Shown in pieces: positions 1-8,034 of a stretch of 64,000 nt of DNA (its first letter is position 1; each line of letters starts with the position of its first letter). The position numbers and the translations under genes are program-made. The DNA is from Oscillospiraceae bacterium (GTDB lineage: Bacteria; Bacillota; Clostridia; Oscillospirales; Ruminococcaceae): NCBI GenBank assembly GCA_022770625.1, contig JALEHK010000039.1:16771-80770 (forward strand). Reading direction: 5' to 3'. Under the pieces are notes generated by a model. It did not search any database, was not told where the DNA came from, and worked only from the letters and a program-made list of their open reading frames with translations.

Positions 1-32
1 TATGGGAAACAGGACTTTTTCTTTCGATCGAT

Positions 33-1736
33 TTATTTTACCCCTTCAAAATACGCTTCCAGACCATCGGCGGTCGCCTCTGCGAACTGCTGGATGCAGG
101 TGGCATCGGTCAGCAGCGCGTTTTCAGTCGGAGTCGTGATAAAGCCGTACTCAACCAGAACGGCGGAGAACTGCTTAACACGGGTAACGGCGTACTCTGA
201 GAACTTATGCCCGCGGTTGACCGCGCCCGCACTGTTGCTCATATTCTTATACGCCGAGAAGATGTTGTTGCAGATATTCTTGGCCAGATAGACCGACCAG
301 GGATTGTTGTAATAGACCTCGATCCCGCGCGCACTCGAAGTCGTTGCGGAAGAGTTATGATGGCAGGACACATACACCATCGGTTCCCAGTCGATCGCCG
401 CATTAACCCGGGCGTACAGACTGTACAGATCGCTGGTCTTATAGGTATCGAGCAGATAAACCTCCGCCCCTCTGGAAACCAGCTCATCCCGGAGCGCGGT
501 CGCCTTGCGGTAATTCTCATACGCTTCCTGCGTCGAGTTGACGCCGATCGCGCCGGGGTCGATCTTGCCCGCTCCGGTATAGCTTCCGTGTCCGGAATCG
601 ATAACGATTCGCGCGCCTCTCAGAGAGGAAACGGGGTTATAGAATTTAAGCTGGAGCTTATTGCCGCTATAACTTGCATACGCGCCGTAATAGGCGCCCT
701 TTTGAAGCGTCAGTTCCACCACGCACTGCGCGATGCCGTTCGTCTTGCGGGTCGAAACCTTGACCGAACTGAAGCAGCTTCCGGACGGGATCGAAACGCC
801 GGTATCAGGGATCGACGTCGTGTAGTCGAACACGACCTTGATCTTTTTCGGCGTGAAATCGGAGACGGTGTTGCTCTTGCTTCCGGCGTAGGTGATATTC
901 TCCACCTCGATGTTGAACGGCACCTTCCATTTTTCCGAAACGGTCAGATAGGTGCACTGCGAATCCGCCGAAAGAGAAAGCGCACTGATCGTATTATCCC
1001 CCTGCGTACCGGATTTGGCGGTCACGCTGACCTTACTGGAAGCGACCTTTCGCCCGGAAGCGAGAAGATAGTTGCCGTTTCCGTCCGGCCCGGAGGTCAC
1101 ATAATCGATCGTTCCCTTGGGAAGCTGATAATAATACGGCGCCGCATACCCTTCGCCGCGATCGTTGGCCGAAGGTATGTACACGTCCGCATAGCGTGCG
1201 GTCACAGTGATCTGCTTACCGGAAAAGCTGTTCCCGCTTACGGTGAGCGTTTCTCCGGACGGTGTATCAGGCTCCGTATCCCCGCCGCTTTCAGTAGGAA
1301 GCCGCTGTGCGTCGATCGCGGTAAAGCTGCCGCCGGTTCTCGACTGGGTGCGCCCATTCAGCGAAGCGGTCGCCACGATCGTGAGGTTTTTCCCGCCTGA
1401 TGGGATCTGGTAATCCCCTTCAAACCAGTACCGTCCACTTTTCGAGCTTTCAGAAGTACGGCTCATCTTCACCGAATTTCCGCCGACCTTGACCGAGACT
1501 TCGGCGCTGCGATCCGCCAAAACCCGGATGGTCTTATAGGAACCGGCAACAGCGGTCGATTCGGTACGGGGGGTAATCTCCTCGATGATATTATCCATCG
1601 TCGCGTCAGCCGCCGCAGCGGTAAATCCCGCGAAGATAAAAACCAGTACAAAAAGGAAAGCGGTCATCCGGAAAAATTTCCCTGTAAATTTTTCCCGGCT
1701 TCCTCGGCCTTCACGAAAAGGTGTTGATGTTGACAA
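33..1736 (-). CDS. Secreted N-acetylmuramoyl-L-alanine amidase (Amidase_3)
   Basis: Predicted to cut the amide bond between MurNAc and the stem peptide of peptidoglycan, outside the cell. The C-terminal ~190 residues are a zinc amidase domain: the HG of IDSGHG, a Glu in TQEAYENY, the His of SCHHN and the catalytic Glu of VEYGF are all present. The N-terminal half is beta-rich with SH3-like stretches and a Ser/Thr-rich linker and probably binds wall. I chose a TTG start at 1736 because AAAAGGAG lies 11 nt upstream; it gives a long basic n-region followed by a hydrophobic signal core (about residues 24-45). An ATG at 1667 would remove the basic part. In-frame ATGs near 1856 lie beside the terminator of the upstream gene and are unlikely. 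567 aa from the TTG. Family call firm, start moderately sure. Confidence 0.85.
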   Translation of the reverse strand: MSTSTPFREGRGSREKFTGKFFRMTAFLFVLVFIFAGFTAAAADATMDNIIEEITPRTESTAVAGSYKTIRVLADRSAEVSVKVGGNSVKMSRTSESSKSGRYWFEGDYQIPSGGKNLTIVATASLNGRTQSRTGGSFTAIDAQRLPTESGGDTEPDTPSGETLTVSGNSFSGKQITVTARYADVYIPSANDRGEGYAAPYYYQLPKGTIDYVTSGPDGNGNYLLASGRKVASSKVSVTAKSGTQGDNTISALSLSADSQCTYLTVSEKWKVPFNIEVENITYAGSKSNTVSDFTPKKIKVVFDYTTSIPDTGVSIPSGSCFSSVKVSTRKTNGIAQCVVELTLQKGAYYGAYASYSGNKLQLKFYNPVSSLRGARIVIDSGHGSYTGAGKIDPGAIGVNSTQEAYENYRKATALRDELVSRGAEVYLLDTYKTSDLYSLYARVNAAIDWEPMVYVSCHHNSSATTSSARGIEVYYNNPWSVYLAKNICNNIFSAYKNMSNSAGAVNRGHKFSEYAVTRVKQFSAVLVEYGFITTPTENALLTDATCIQQFAEATADGLEAYFEGVK

Positions 1737-1811
1737 AATTCGATGCACTCCTTTTCTGAGAGGGTAAAAACAATCGTTTCCGACAAATTGCGCGTCTACG
1801 GTCAAAATAAA

Positions 1812-1850
1812 AAGGCCCTTGCGACCCGGAAAACGGATCCTGAGGGCCTT
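1812..1850 (-). terminator. Intrinsic terminator after the GHL10 gene
   Basis: On the minus strand AAGGCCCT pairs with AGGGCCTT and is followed by TTTATTTT. It begins 10 nt past the stop of the gene ending at 1860, so the amidase downstream is probably transcribed from its own promoter or by read-through. Confidence 0.7.
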
Positions 1851-1859
1851 CATCATTCT

Positions 1860-3131
1860 TTACTTGAGCAGAGCCGTAAAGTTTTTCTTTTCGATCTTCA
1901 TCGCGTCGTTCGGTTCAGAAAAGATCTGTTTGTAGTCGAAGAGGATGAGCCCCTCGACATTGTCGTATTGACGGGAAAGGTTGATCTGACGGGCGATGAT
2001 GTTGTTATTTTCCACCCACTCGTTCGCGCCGTTCCCGGCATAACGGTCGGTGTTTCCCGCTTTATAGGCAGCCAGTCCGATCCGAAGGGAAACGCCCTTC
2101 GCCGTCGTCATTTCGCTCCACTGACGAATGGTCTTGGCATAGTCGGCAGTCGAATGCTCAAACCCGTAGTAAATTTGAGGCGCGAGATAGTCGCAATACC
2201 CCTCATGCGAAGCCCAGTATTCGACATCTGCATACACCAGATTGTAGTCCTGCGAAACGACTCCGCGCGGGCTGATGCCGAAAACACAGTCCGAATCGGC
2301 TTTTTTGACGGCGGAATACATCTCGGAAACCAGTTCATTGATGTTTTCTCTTCTCCAGTCGGCCTGCGAAAGAGAGCTTCTGCTCGCCTGATAAGACGCG
2401 GCGTCATACTCCATCGGAAGTCCGGAAGGATAGAAATAGTCATCAATATGGATGCCGTCGACGTCATAGCCTTCGATGATCTCGGTCACTCCGTCGCAGA
2501 TCAGCTGCCGCGCTTCCTCAGAAGCGGGGTTTAAGTAAAGCCGTCCGCCGTAGGAGATCAGATTCTCGCTCTTCTTTTCTGCATTCTCGTACCATTTCCG
2601 GACGGGATAGGAAGGCGAAACCTCGGTGATCTCTTTTTCACTGACCAGCCGCAACGGATTGACCCATGCCTCGATGGTAAGCCCCTGACGATGCGCCTCG
2701 GTAACCAGAATCTCAAGCGGATCAAAGCCCGGATCGGTTCCGATCGCACCGTAGCAGTAGCTGGACCACGGGAAATATTCCGACGGGTAAAAGCTGTCGC
2801 CATAGGGTCTGACCTGAACGATGACAGTATTCAGCCCTGAATCGGCACAGTTTTGATACATCTGGCGGACATTAGCGGTAAAGCCCGCTTTGTCCTGCCC
2901 TTTCAGCGCCGTCTGAAGGTCAAAAAAGGCGATCCAGACCGCGTTGACCTCGTCCTGCTGAGCAATATTGGTCGCAGCGGCTGTTGAGGAAACAGAGGAA
3001 ACGCTCCCCAGGCTTCCCAGCGCCGTATCCGCCTCATCAGCGGCCGCCGCCGATGAAACGGCGATCGATCCCGCCGCTATTGCTGCCGCCGTCCATGCGG
3101 ACAGGACACGAAGCAGCTTTTTCAGTTTCAT
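1860..3131 (-). CDS. Secreted glycoside hydrolase-like protein, GHL10/DUF187 family
   Basis: 423 aa with a signal peptide: basic MKLKKLLR, then an Ala-rich hydrophobic core. The mature part begins with NAVWIAFFDLQTAL and continues with VIVQVRPYGDSFYPSEYFPW, DGIHIDDYFYPSG and FGISPRG, typical of the GHL10 TIM-barrel family (YngK/DigH relatives). DigH (YddW) of E. coli cuts glycan strands whose stem peptides were already removed by amidases, and this gene sits directly upstream of an amidase gene, so cell-wall glycan is my favoured substrate; that is inference. The acidic DD of IDDYFYP is a candidate catalytic pair. ATG start with AAAGGAG 10 nt upstream. A terminator follows. Confidence 0.82.
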   Translation of the reverse strand: MKLKKLLRVLSAWTAAAIAAGSIAVSSAAAADEADTALGSLGSVSSVSSTAAATNIAQQDEVNAVWIAFFDLQTALKGQDKAGFTANVRQMYQNCADSGLNTVIVQVRPYGDSFYPSEYFPWSSYCYGAIGTDPGFDPLEILVTEAHRQGLTIEAWVNPLRLVSEKEITEVSPSYPVRKWYENAEKKSENLISYGGRLYLNPASEEARQLICDGVTEIIEGYDVDGIHIDDYFYPSGLPMEYDAASYQASRSSLSQADWRRENINELVSEMYSAVKKADSDCVFGISPRGVVSQDYNLVYADVEYWASHEGYCDYLAPQIYYGFEHSTADYAKTIRQWSEMTTAKGVSLRIGLAAYKAGNTDRYAGNGANEWVENNNIIARQINLSRQYDNVEGLILFDYKQIFSEPNDAMKIEKKNFTALLK

Positions 3132-3328
3132 GTATGGTTCACTCCTTTATCAGAGCCGCACAGGCACTGCCCCAACTTCGCGCACCCGCCAATGGCTCTG
3201 CAAGAAACTCCGGGCATTTTACGGCCGGAGAAATCTCTTCTAATAGATAAGTGTCAAAAAGAGCCGCAAATGTTGCATGAATAAAAAAGTTTTTATATTT
3301 AAGATTTATGCCTGAAGATTTTAACCGA

Positions 3329-4210
3329 TTATTCTTCCGAATCTTCCGTCCGCTCTTTTTCCTGACGGTCTTCCTGACGGTCTTCCGGAGAAGTCTGCTG
3401 AGCAGAGGAAGCTCCGGTACTGCCGCTCCGAATCACCGGAAGCTCTTTGGTGATATCCTCGGTCGTTCGTTCAGGCGCTTTGGTGATATCGACGGTAATC
3501 ATATATCCGCCGATCGTCACGACCCGGCGGCCGATATTGAGCGGAAGCACCTTTTCCTGACCGGAAGCATAGATCCGAACCTCTCCTTTCTGAGAGCGGA
3601 TCGCAGAGGACGCCGCACGGGTCTGGGTAATGACCAGCGTCTTGACGTCAAAGCTTTCCGAAACAGCCGGCCGGCTGCCCAGCTTATAATCCAGTTCGGG
3701 AAAAGGATCGCTGTTTTCTATCACCGGATCGGGAGTCTCCGCCGCCTCACCGCGCACCCGCACAAGGCCGATCGTTCCGGCCGCACAGAAAAGAAACGAA
3801 AAAACGAGCGAAAGGATCCATCCGATATCCGTCCCGGTCAGAATAAACAGCCATCCCGCGCCCGGAATCTGCAGATCGACGCTTCCGAGGATCTGTTCGC
3901 GGGAAATGACCTTTCCGCCGACCTCAGAGTCCGAAAGGCGGCTGTCGGAAAGGACGAGAACGCCGTCCGCATATACGGCGACCGGCGTATTTTCCGGAAT
4001 CGATCCCTGCTGAAGCCGGACAAGACTGCCGCGCGGATAATCCGGATCCGCCGTGATCTCAACCGCCGCAAAACGGCTTCCAAACAGGCTGCACACCCGG
4101 TCTCCCGACGTCCGTTCGAGCACGCCGGTCAGCAGTGCGAATAGGAAAAAGAGTCCGCTCACCGCTATGAGAGCGATCCACGCCGCCCGCTTGCCAAGCT
4201 GCTTTGTCAT
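3329..4210 (-). CDS. Membrane protein resembling an inactive SipW-like signal peptidase
   Basis: 293 aa from the ATG at 4210 (AAAGGA upstream). Layout: one N-terminal membrane helix (about residues 9-29), an external domain (about 35-115) and a second helix (about 130-150), then a cytosolic tail ending in a Gln/Glu/Arg-rich acidic stretch. The order helix, beta domain, GSVDLQIPGAGWLF, second helix is that of the SipW/archaeal-type signal peptidase I family. However, the catalytic Ser of the usual GSM motif is not seen: the equivalent stretch reads VEITADPDYPRGSLV. I therefore infer a non-enzymatic relative. It lies near a sporulation gene. No further function can be assigned. Confidence 0.55.
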   Translation of the reverse strand: MTKQLGKRAAWIALIAVSGLFFLFALLTGVLERTSGDRVCSLFGSRFAAVEITADPDYPRGSLVRLQQGSIPENTPVAVYADGVLVLSDSRLSDSEVGGKVISREQILGSVDLQIPGAGWLFILTGTDIGWILSLVFSFLFCAAGTIGLVRVRGEAAETPDPVIENSDPFPELDYKLGSRPAVSESFDVKTLVITQTRAASSAIRSQKGEVRIYASGQEKVLPLNIGRRVVTIGGYMITVDITKAPERTTEDITKELPVIRSGSTGASSAQQTSPEDRQEDRQEKERTEDSEE

Positions 4211-4323
4211 AAAAATCTGTCCTTTCGCCGCACTTGACGGCAATTTGTTATGATTTACGTCTACTTTATGGTATAGTTGGCATGAACTTGTATTTGCTCA
4301 AAAAAGACAATTACGATCGTATT

Positions 4324-4553
4324 CGCGGAGCTTCGCTCCGCAGCATCAAATCCTACCTTGTTGAGTTTTGCAAAGCAAAACTCGGAAGCGCCCGCAGAGC
4401 TTCGCTCCGCAGCATCAAATCCTACCTTGTTGAGTTTTGCAAAGCAAAACTCGGAAGCGCCCGCGGAGCTTCGCTCCGCAGCATCAAATCCTACCTTGTT
4501 GAGTTTTGCAAAGCAAAACTCAGAAGCGTCCGCGGAGCTTCGCTCCGCAGCAT
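4324..4553. repeat. 69-bp tandem repeat, 3 units plus a partial fourth, each with two hairpins
   Basis: Units begin at 4324, 4393, 4462 and 4531, an exact 69-bp period; the last stops after 23 bp. Each full unit holds two perfect stem-loops: GCGGAG-CTTCG-CTCCGC and GAGTTTTGC-AAA-GCAAAACTC. Units differ at only a few bases (for example CGCAGAG for CGCGGAG in unit 2). It fills the gap between the signal-peptidase-like gene and yunB. Because 69 is a multiple of three, an open frame runs through it, but that frame is not protein-like. A diverged copy is at 63431-63550. Confidence 0.9.
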
Positions 4554-4582
4554 TATTATTATCCTATATTTTTCCCTGTCTG

Positions 4583-5200
4583 TCAAGAACCCGACAGCTT
4601 TCCAAAGGGCACGTCTCCAACGACCAGAGTTTCCGCCGCAACCACCTCATAGCAGACCTCAACCGTGCGGATGTGAAAATTGACCGCTGCCGTTACCTCC
4701 ATTTTCATCTCCAGGACCACCCGGTAGGCGGTCTGGTTCATTCCGGAAGAAACCGTCTCGCTCCGCGCCGAAACACTCACGGCTCCTGCGGGAGCAAAGG
4801 AAAAGCACAGCTTCGGACCCATTCCCGAAAAGATCTCTCCCGCCAAAAGATCAAAGACCGATACCTCTGCCTCCAACTTTTCCGTCCGCGCAAGCCTTTC
4901 CGCTGAAAGGACTGCCTGTTCGGTCAGCGCCTGAAGGGCAGCGGCATCGACGCTGAGCAGAGCGATCTTTCCATCCTCATCCCGTTCGGCGCTCAGAAGC
5001 GGAGACGATTTCCGCATCCCCTCCCCCGCGCTTCTGGCCAACAGCGATATGCCCCAGCTTTTCGCGCTCGTTTCAAGGATCTTTGCTTCCGCTCTCCGCA
5101 GCCGAAAGAAAAAAGCGGAAAATAAAATTCCCGCCGCCAGGATAACGGCAAAAATGCCCCGCTTTTTATCGTCCACTTTCCGCCTTGACCGTTTTCTCAT
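4583..5200 (-). CDS. yunB: Sporulation protein YunB family
   Basis: 205 aa. A basic N-terminus (MRKRSRRK), one membrane helix at about residues 14-33, then an external domain. The stretches GMGPKLCFSFAPAGAVSV, SGMNQTAYRVVLEMKMEV and AAETLVVGDVPFG match the YunB signature (a GPK block, a GxNQT block and a terminal ETVVVGDVP block). YunB is produced in the mother cell of B. subtilis and is needed for normal spores; its biochemical role is unknown. It suggests the organism or its recent ancestor forms spores. AAAGGGGG lies 8 nt before the ATG. Length is slightly short for the family. Confidence 0.8.
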   Translation of the reverse strand: MRKRSRRKVDDKKRGIFAVILAAGILFSAFFFRLRRAEAKILETSAKSWGISLLARSAGEGMRKSSPLLSAERDEDGKIALLSVDAAALQALTEQAVLSAERLARTEKLEAEVSVFDLLAGEIFSGMGPKLCFSFAPAGAVSVSARSETVSSGMNQTAYRVVLEMKMEVTAAVNFHIRTVEVCYEVVAAETLVVGDVPFGKLSGS

Positions 5201-5263
5201 CGCTTCCGCCCCCTTTCAGGAACAGTATATGCGCGCGGAAATAAAAACGAACGGAAATAAAAA

Positions 5264-5297
5264 ATGCGGGTGCTTCCGGAAAAGGAAACGCCCGCAT
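5264..5297 (-). terminator. Intrinsic terminator after the MFS pseudogene
   Basis: On the minus strand ATGCGGGCGTTTCC pairs imperfectly with GGAAGCACCCGCAT and is followed by TTTTTTATTT. It lies just beyond the last codon of the broken transporter gene. Confidence 0.75.
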
Positions 5298-5309
5298 CTT
5301 ACGGATCTT

Positions 5310-5927
5310 TTATTTGGAAACCGCCGATTTTTTGTACAAAACCAACGCCAGAAGCATCAGAATCGGGAAAATGACCGCGCAGATAAATGCCGGACGAAGA
5401 TCTTCACCGAATACGCCCGCAAGCGTCCCGACAAAGGTCGGGCCTGCACCGCATCCGACGTCTCCCGCAAGCGCCAGCATCGCGTACATGACCGTGCCCC
5501 CCGCAGGAAGCGCTTTTGCCGCTGTTGAGAAAGAGCCGGGCCAGAGAACGCCGACCGAAAAACCGCAGAGTCCGCAGCCGATCATTCCAAGCAGCGGGAT
5601 CTCGGAGGCCGCCAGAAGTCCGGCAAAAGGCGGCATGATTTCCGGAAGCACCGCCATCATAGCGATCCCGACAGCCGCCATCGCATGTGCAATCACAATG
5701 GACGCACGGTAACCGATCCGATCGACAAAACCGGCGGAAGCCGCGTCCACAAGAAGCTGTATTCCGAAATTGAGCGTTGTCAAAAGTGCGATTTTCTCCA
5801 GACTGATCCCGAACGAGGACTGAAAGGTCAAGAAAAGCAGCGGAGCAAAATTGTTGACGATCGCCTATACGATATACCCTGCAAAACAGGCGTAAACCGT
5901 AGCGCTCGCAGAAAGTTTTCGGTTCAT
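5310..5927 (-). pseudogene. MFS transporter, nonsense codon plus internal deletion
   Basis: Reading from the ATG at 5927 (AAGGAG 9 nt upstream) gives MNRKLSASATVYACFAGYIV, then TAG at 5865-5867, then AIVNNFAPLLFLTFQ, a normal MFS helix 1. In this family a Gln usually fits the stop position, so CAG to TAG is likely. The frame stays open to the end, but the protein would be only about 205 aa against about 400. An early segment (PPFAGLL) runs straight into a late one (ASEIPLLGMIGCGLCGFSVG), so roughly the central half is missing, with the junction near 5610. The C-terminal helices and stop are intact. Substrate unknown; the best resemblance is to sugar-type MFS proteins. TAG is a genuine stop elsewhere in the window, so recoding is unlikely. 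Confidence 0.8.
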
Positions 5928-6038
5928 TGACGATTCTCCTTATTTCTTTTGTCAAAACAAGGATACAACAGATGAGGGAAAAACAATTGCACATTTTGCT
6001 TTTACACTTTTTGAAACGGTTCCGAGGTTAAATAGAGT

Positions 6039-7955
6039 TTAATATAACCATGCACTTCTATCCGCATCCGATGGCATTCTCCAGTCCCCGCGCGGAGAAA
6101 CGCTGACCGAACCGACCTTCGGAGAATCGGGAACGCAGCTGCGCTTGAACTGGCTGTTGAAAAACCGGCGGTAGAAAGCGGACAGCCACTTATCGATGAC
6201 CGCTTCATCATATTTTCCCTCAAACGCCCGAAGCGCTAAAAACTTCAGCTTTTCCCGTTCAAATCCGAACCGCATAAAATGATACAGGAAGAAATCGTGC
6301 AGTTCGTAAGGGCCAATCGTATCCTCGGTTTTCTGCTGGATCTGCCCCTTCTCGTCCGGCGGAAGCAGTTCGGGCGAAACCGGCGTATCCAGTACGTCCT
6401 CCAAAACCGCCCGCGTCCGCTTGTCCGAAATCGAAGCGACATACGAAACCAGATGCCGAACCAGCGTCTTGGGAACCGAAGCGTTGACCCCGTACATACT
6501 CATGTGGTCGCCGTTATAGGTGCACCACCCCATCGCCAGTTCCGAAAGGTCGCCTGTTCCGACTAAGATCCCGCCGTTTTTGTTGGCAAGATCCATCAGA
6601 ATATAGGTACGCTGACGAGCCTGTGTATTTTCATAGGTGATGTCGTGAAGATCGGGATCCTGCCCGATGTCTTTCATGTGCTGGATGCAGGCGGGGCGGA
6701 TATCCACTTCCTTCAGCTCCGCTCCGAGTGAATCGATCAGCTCAAGCGCGTTCTGATAGGTGCGGTCGGTCGTTCCGAAGCCCGGCATCGTCACCGCGAG
6801 GATATTCTTAGCGGGGAGAGAAAGCCGTTTCATCGCCTCCGCCGCGACCAGAAGGGCAAGGGTCGAATCAAGTCCGCCGGAAATGCCGATCACCGCACGG
6901 GTAAGACCGGTGTGGGAAAGGCGCTTGGCAAGGCCGCAGGACTGGATCGCGAAAATCTCCCGGCAGCGGACTTCCATCGTCTCGGGCGTATCGGGAATAA
7001 AGGGAGTCGGGTTCCAGCGGCGGTCGATCTGCTCGGCGTGCAGTCCCGGCTCTTCCCCTTCTACGACCGGGATCTCCTCCGAAAGAGCGCCGGTAAAGAC
7101 GGCGTTATCGTGGAAAGAACCGTTCTTCCGCCGCTCCGCCATCAGCTTCTGCACATCGATACAGCCGGTAATCATCGAGCCATCTTCTTCAAAGCGGCGG
7201 TTCTCGGCAAGGATTCCGCCGTTTTCGGCAATCAAGCAGGCGCCCGAAAAGACCATATCGGTCGTGGATTCACCGACGCCCGCTGACGCATAGATATATC
7301 CGGAGATACAGCCGCCCGACTGCCGCTCGATCAGGCTCCGGCGGTAGTCGCTCTTGGCGACCAGTTCATTGGAAGCGGAAAGGTTTGCGATCACATTTGC
7401 GCCCGCAAGGCAGAGACGGCTGGACGGCGGAACCGGCACCCATACGTCCTCGCAAAGCTCGACTCCCAGCACCATCTCGCCAAAACGGAACAGCATCTCG
7501 CCGAACAGCGTCTGCTGTCCGCAGAGACGGACGGTCTTGACGCCGGCGTTTTTCCCGGAAGCAAACCAGCGCTTTTCATAATATTCCTGATAATTCGGAA
7601 GGTAGGTTTTCGGAACAACCCCCAGAATCTTTCCCGACTGGCAGACCGCCGCGCAGTTATAAAGCGCGCCGCCAATCCGAACCGGGATTCCGCAGAGCCA
7701 GACCATCTTCATGTCACGGGTCTTTTCCAGAAGCGCTGCAAGTGCCCGTTCACAGCCGAGGATCAGCGCATCCTGATGAAAAAGGTCGGCGCAGGTATAA
7801 GCGGAGAGGTGCAGTTCGGGCAGAACCGCCAGTCCGACGCCCTCTTCATCCGCTTTTTTCAGCATTTCAAAGGCCGTGCGCGCGTTTTTTTCGGGAGAGG
7901 CGACCGTTACGCGGGGAGAAAGCGCGGCCGTCTTATAAATTCCGTATAATGACAT
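6039..7955 (-). CDS. nadE: Glutamine-dependent NAD+ synthetase
   Basis: Makes NAD+ from nicotinate adenine dinucleotide, ATP and glutamine-derived ammonia in the cytosol. 638 aa from the ATG at 7955, preceded by GGAAAGGAAG. The N-terminal nitrilase-type glutaminase domain (about residues 1-290) shows its Glu-Lys-Cys triad in LPELHLSAY, PKTYLPNYQEYY and ELCEDVWVP. The C-terminal synthetase domain shows the ATP P-loop GISGGLDSTLALL and GTGDLSELAMGW, and ends in the usual SPRGDWRMPSDA block. Last gene of the leftward purine stretch, 80 nt beyond purD; a hairpin without a U-run lies between them. Confidence 0.95.
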   Translation of the reverse strand: MSLYGIYKTAALSPRVTVASPEKNARTAFEMLKKADEEGVGLAVLPELHLSAYTCADLFHQDALILGCERALAALLEKTRDMKMVWLCGIPVRIGGALYNCAAVCQSGKILGVVPKTYLPNYQEYYEKRWFASGKNAGVKTVRLCGQQTLFGEMLFRFGEMVLGVELCEDVWVPVPPSSRLCLAGANVIANLSASNELVAKSDYRRSLIERQSGGCISGYIYASAGVGESTTDMVFSGACLIAENGGILAENRRFEEDGSMITGCIDVQKLMAERRKNGSFHDNAVFTGALSEEIPVVEGEEPGLHAEQIDRRWNPTPFIPDTPETMEVRCREIFAIQSCGLAKRLSHTGLTRAVIGISGGLDSTLALLVAAEAMKRLSLPAKNILAVTMPGFGTTDRTYQNALELIDSLGAELKEVDIRPACIQHMKDIGQDPDLHDITYENTQARQRTYILMDLANKNGGILVGTGDLSELAMGWCTYNGDHMSMYGVNASVPKTLVRHLVSYVASISDKRTRAVLEDVLDTPVSPELLPPDEKGQIQQKTEDTIGPYELHDFFLYHFMRFGFEREKLKFLALRAFEGKYDEAVIDKWLSAFYRRFFNSQFKRSCVPDSPKVGSVSVSPRGDWRMPSDADRSAWLY

Positions 7956-7983
7956 GAAACAGTATCTTCCTTTCCGATGCCGC

Positions 7984-8013
7984 AAGCGCCCGAGAGTATT
8001 CCCCCGGGCGCTT
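7984..8013 (-). terminator. Strong hairpin between purD and nadE, no U-run
   Basis: AAGCGCCCG and CGGGCGCTT form a 9-bp stem around a 12-nt loop. No T-run follows on the minus strand, so it may be a weak terminator or an mRNA-processing or stability element rather than a full stop. Confidence 0.4.
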
Positions 8014-8034
8014 TGGCAAAATTACGATAAAATA

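Noticed and set aside
207..1400. Long open frame antisense to the amidase, and similar antisense frames over purD, uvrC, lysA and glgB
   Set aside because: All mirror strong coding genes on the other strand, lack domains and ribosome sites, and are explained by codon bias in GC-rich third positions.
4324..4553. CRISPR array
   Set aside because: Units are contiguous 69-bp copies with no variable spacers, and no cas genes are present.
4234..4683. Open frame running through the 69-bp repeats
   Set aside because: It is open only because the period is a multiple of three; the repeated peptide (GASLRSIKSYLVEF) comes from hairpin DNA and has no start signal.
5865..5867. Recoded TAG (readthrough or alternative code) in the MFS gene
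   Set aside because: TAG ends the short DRTGG gene at 32795-32797 in a normal way, and the MFS gene has a second, independent lesion.
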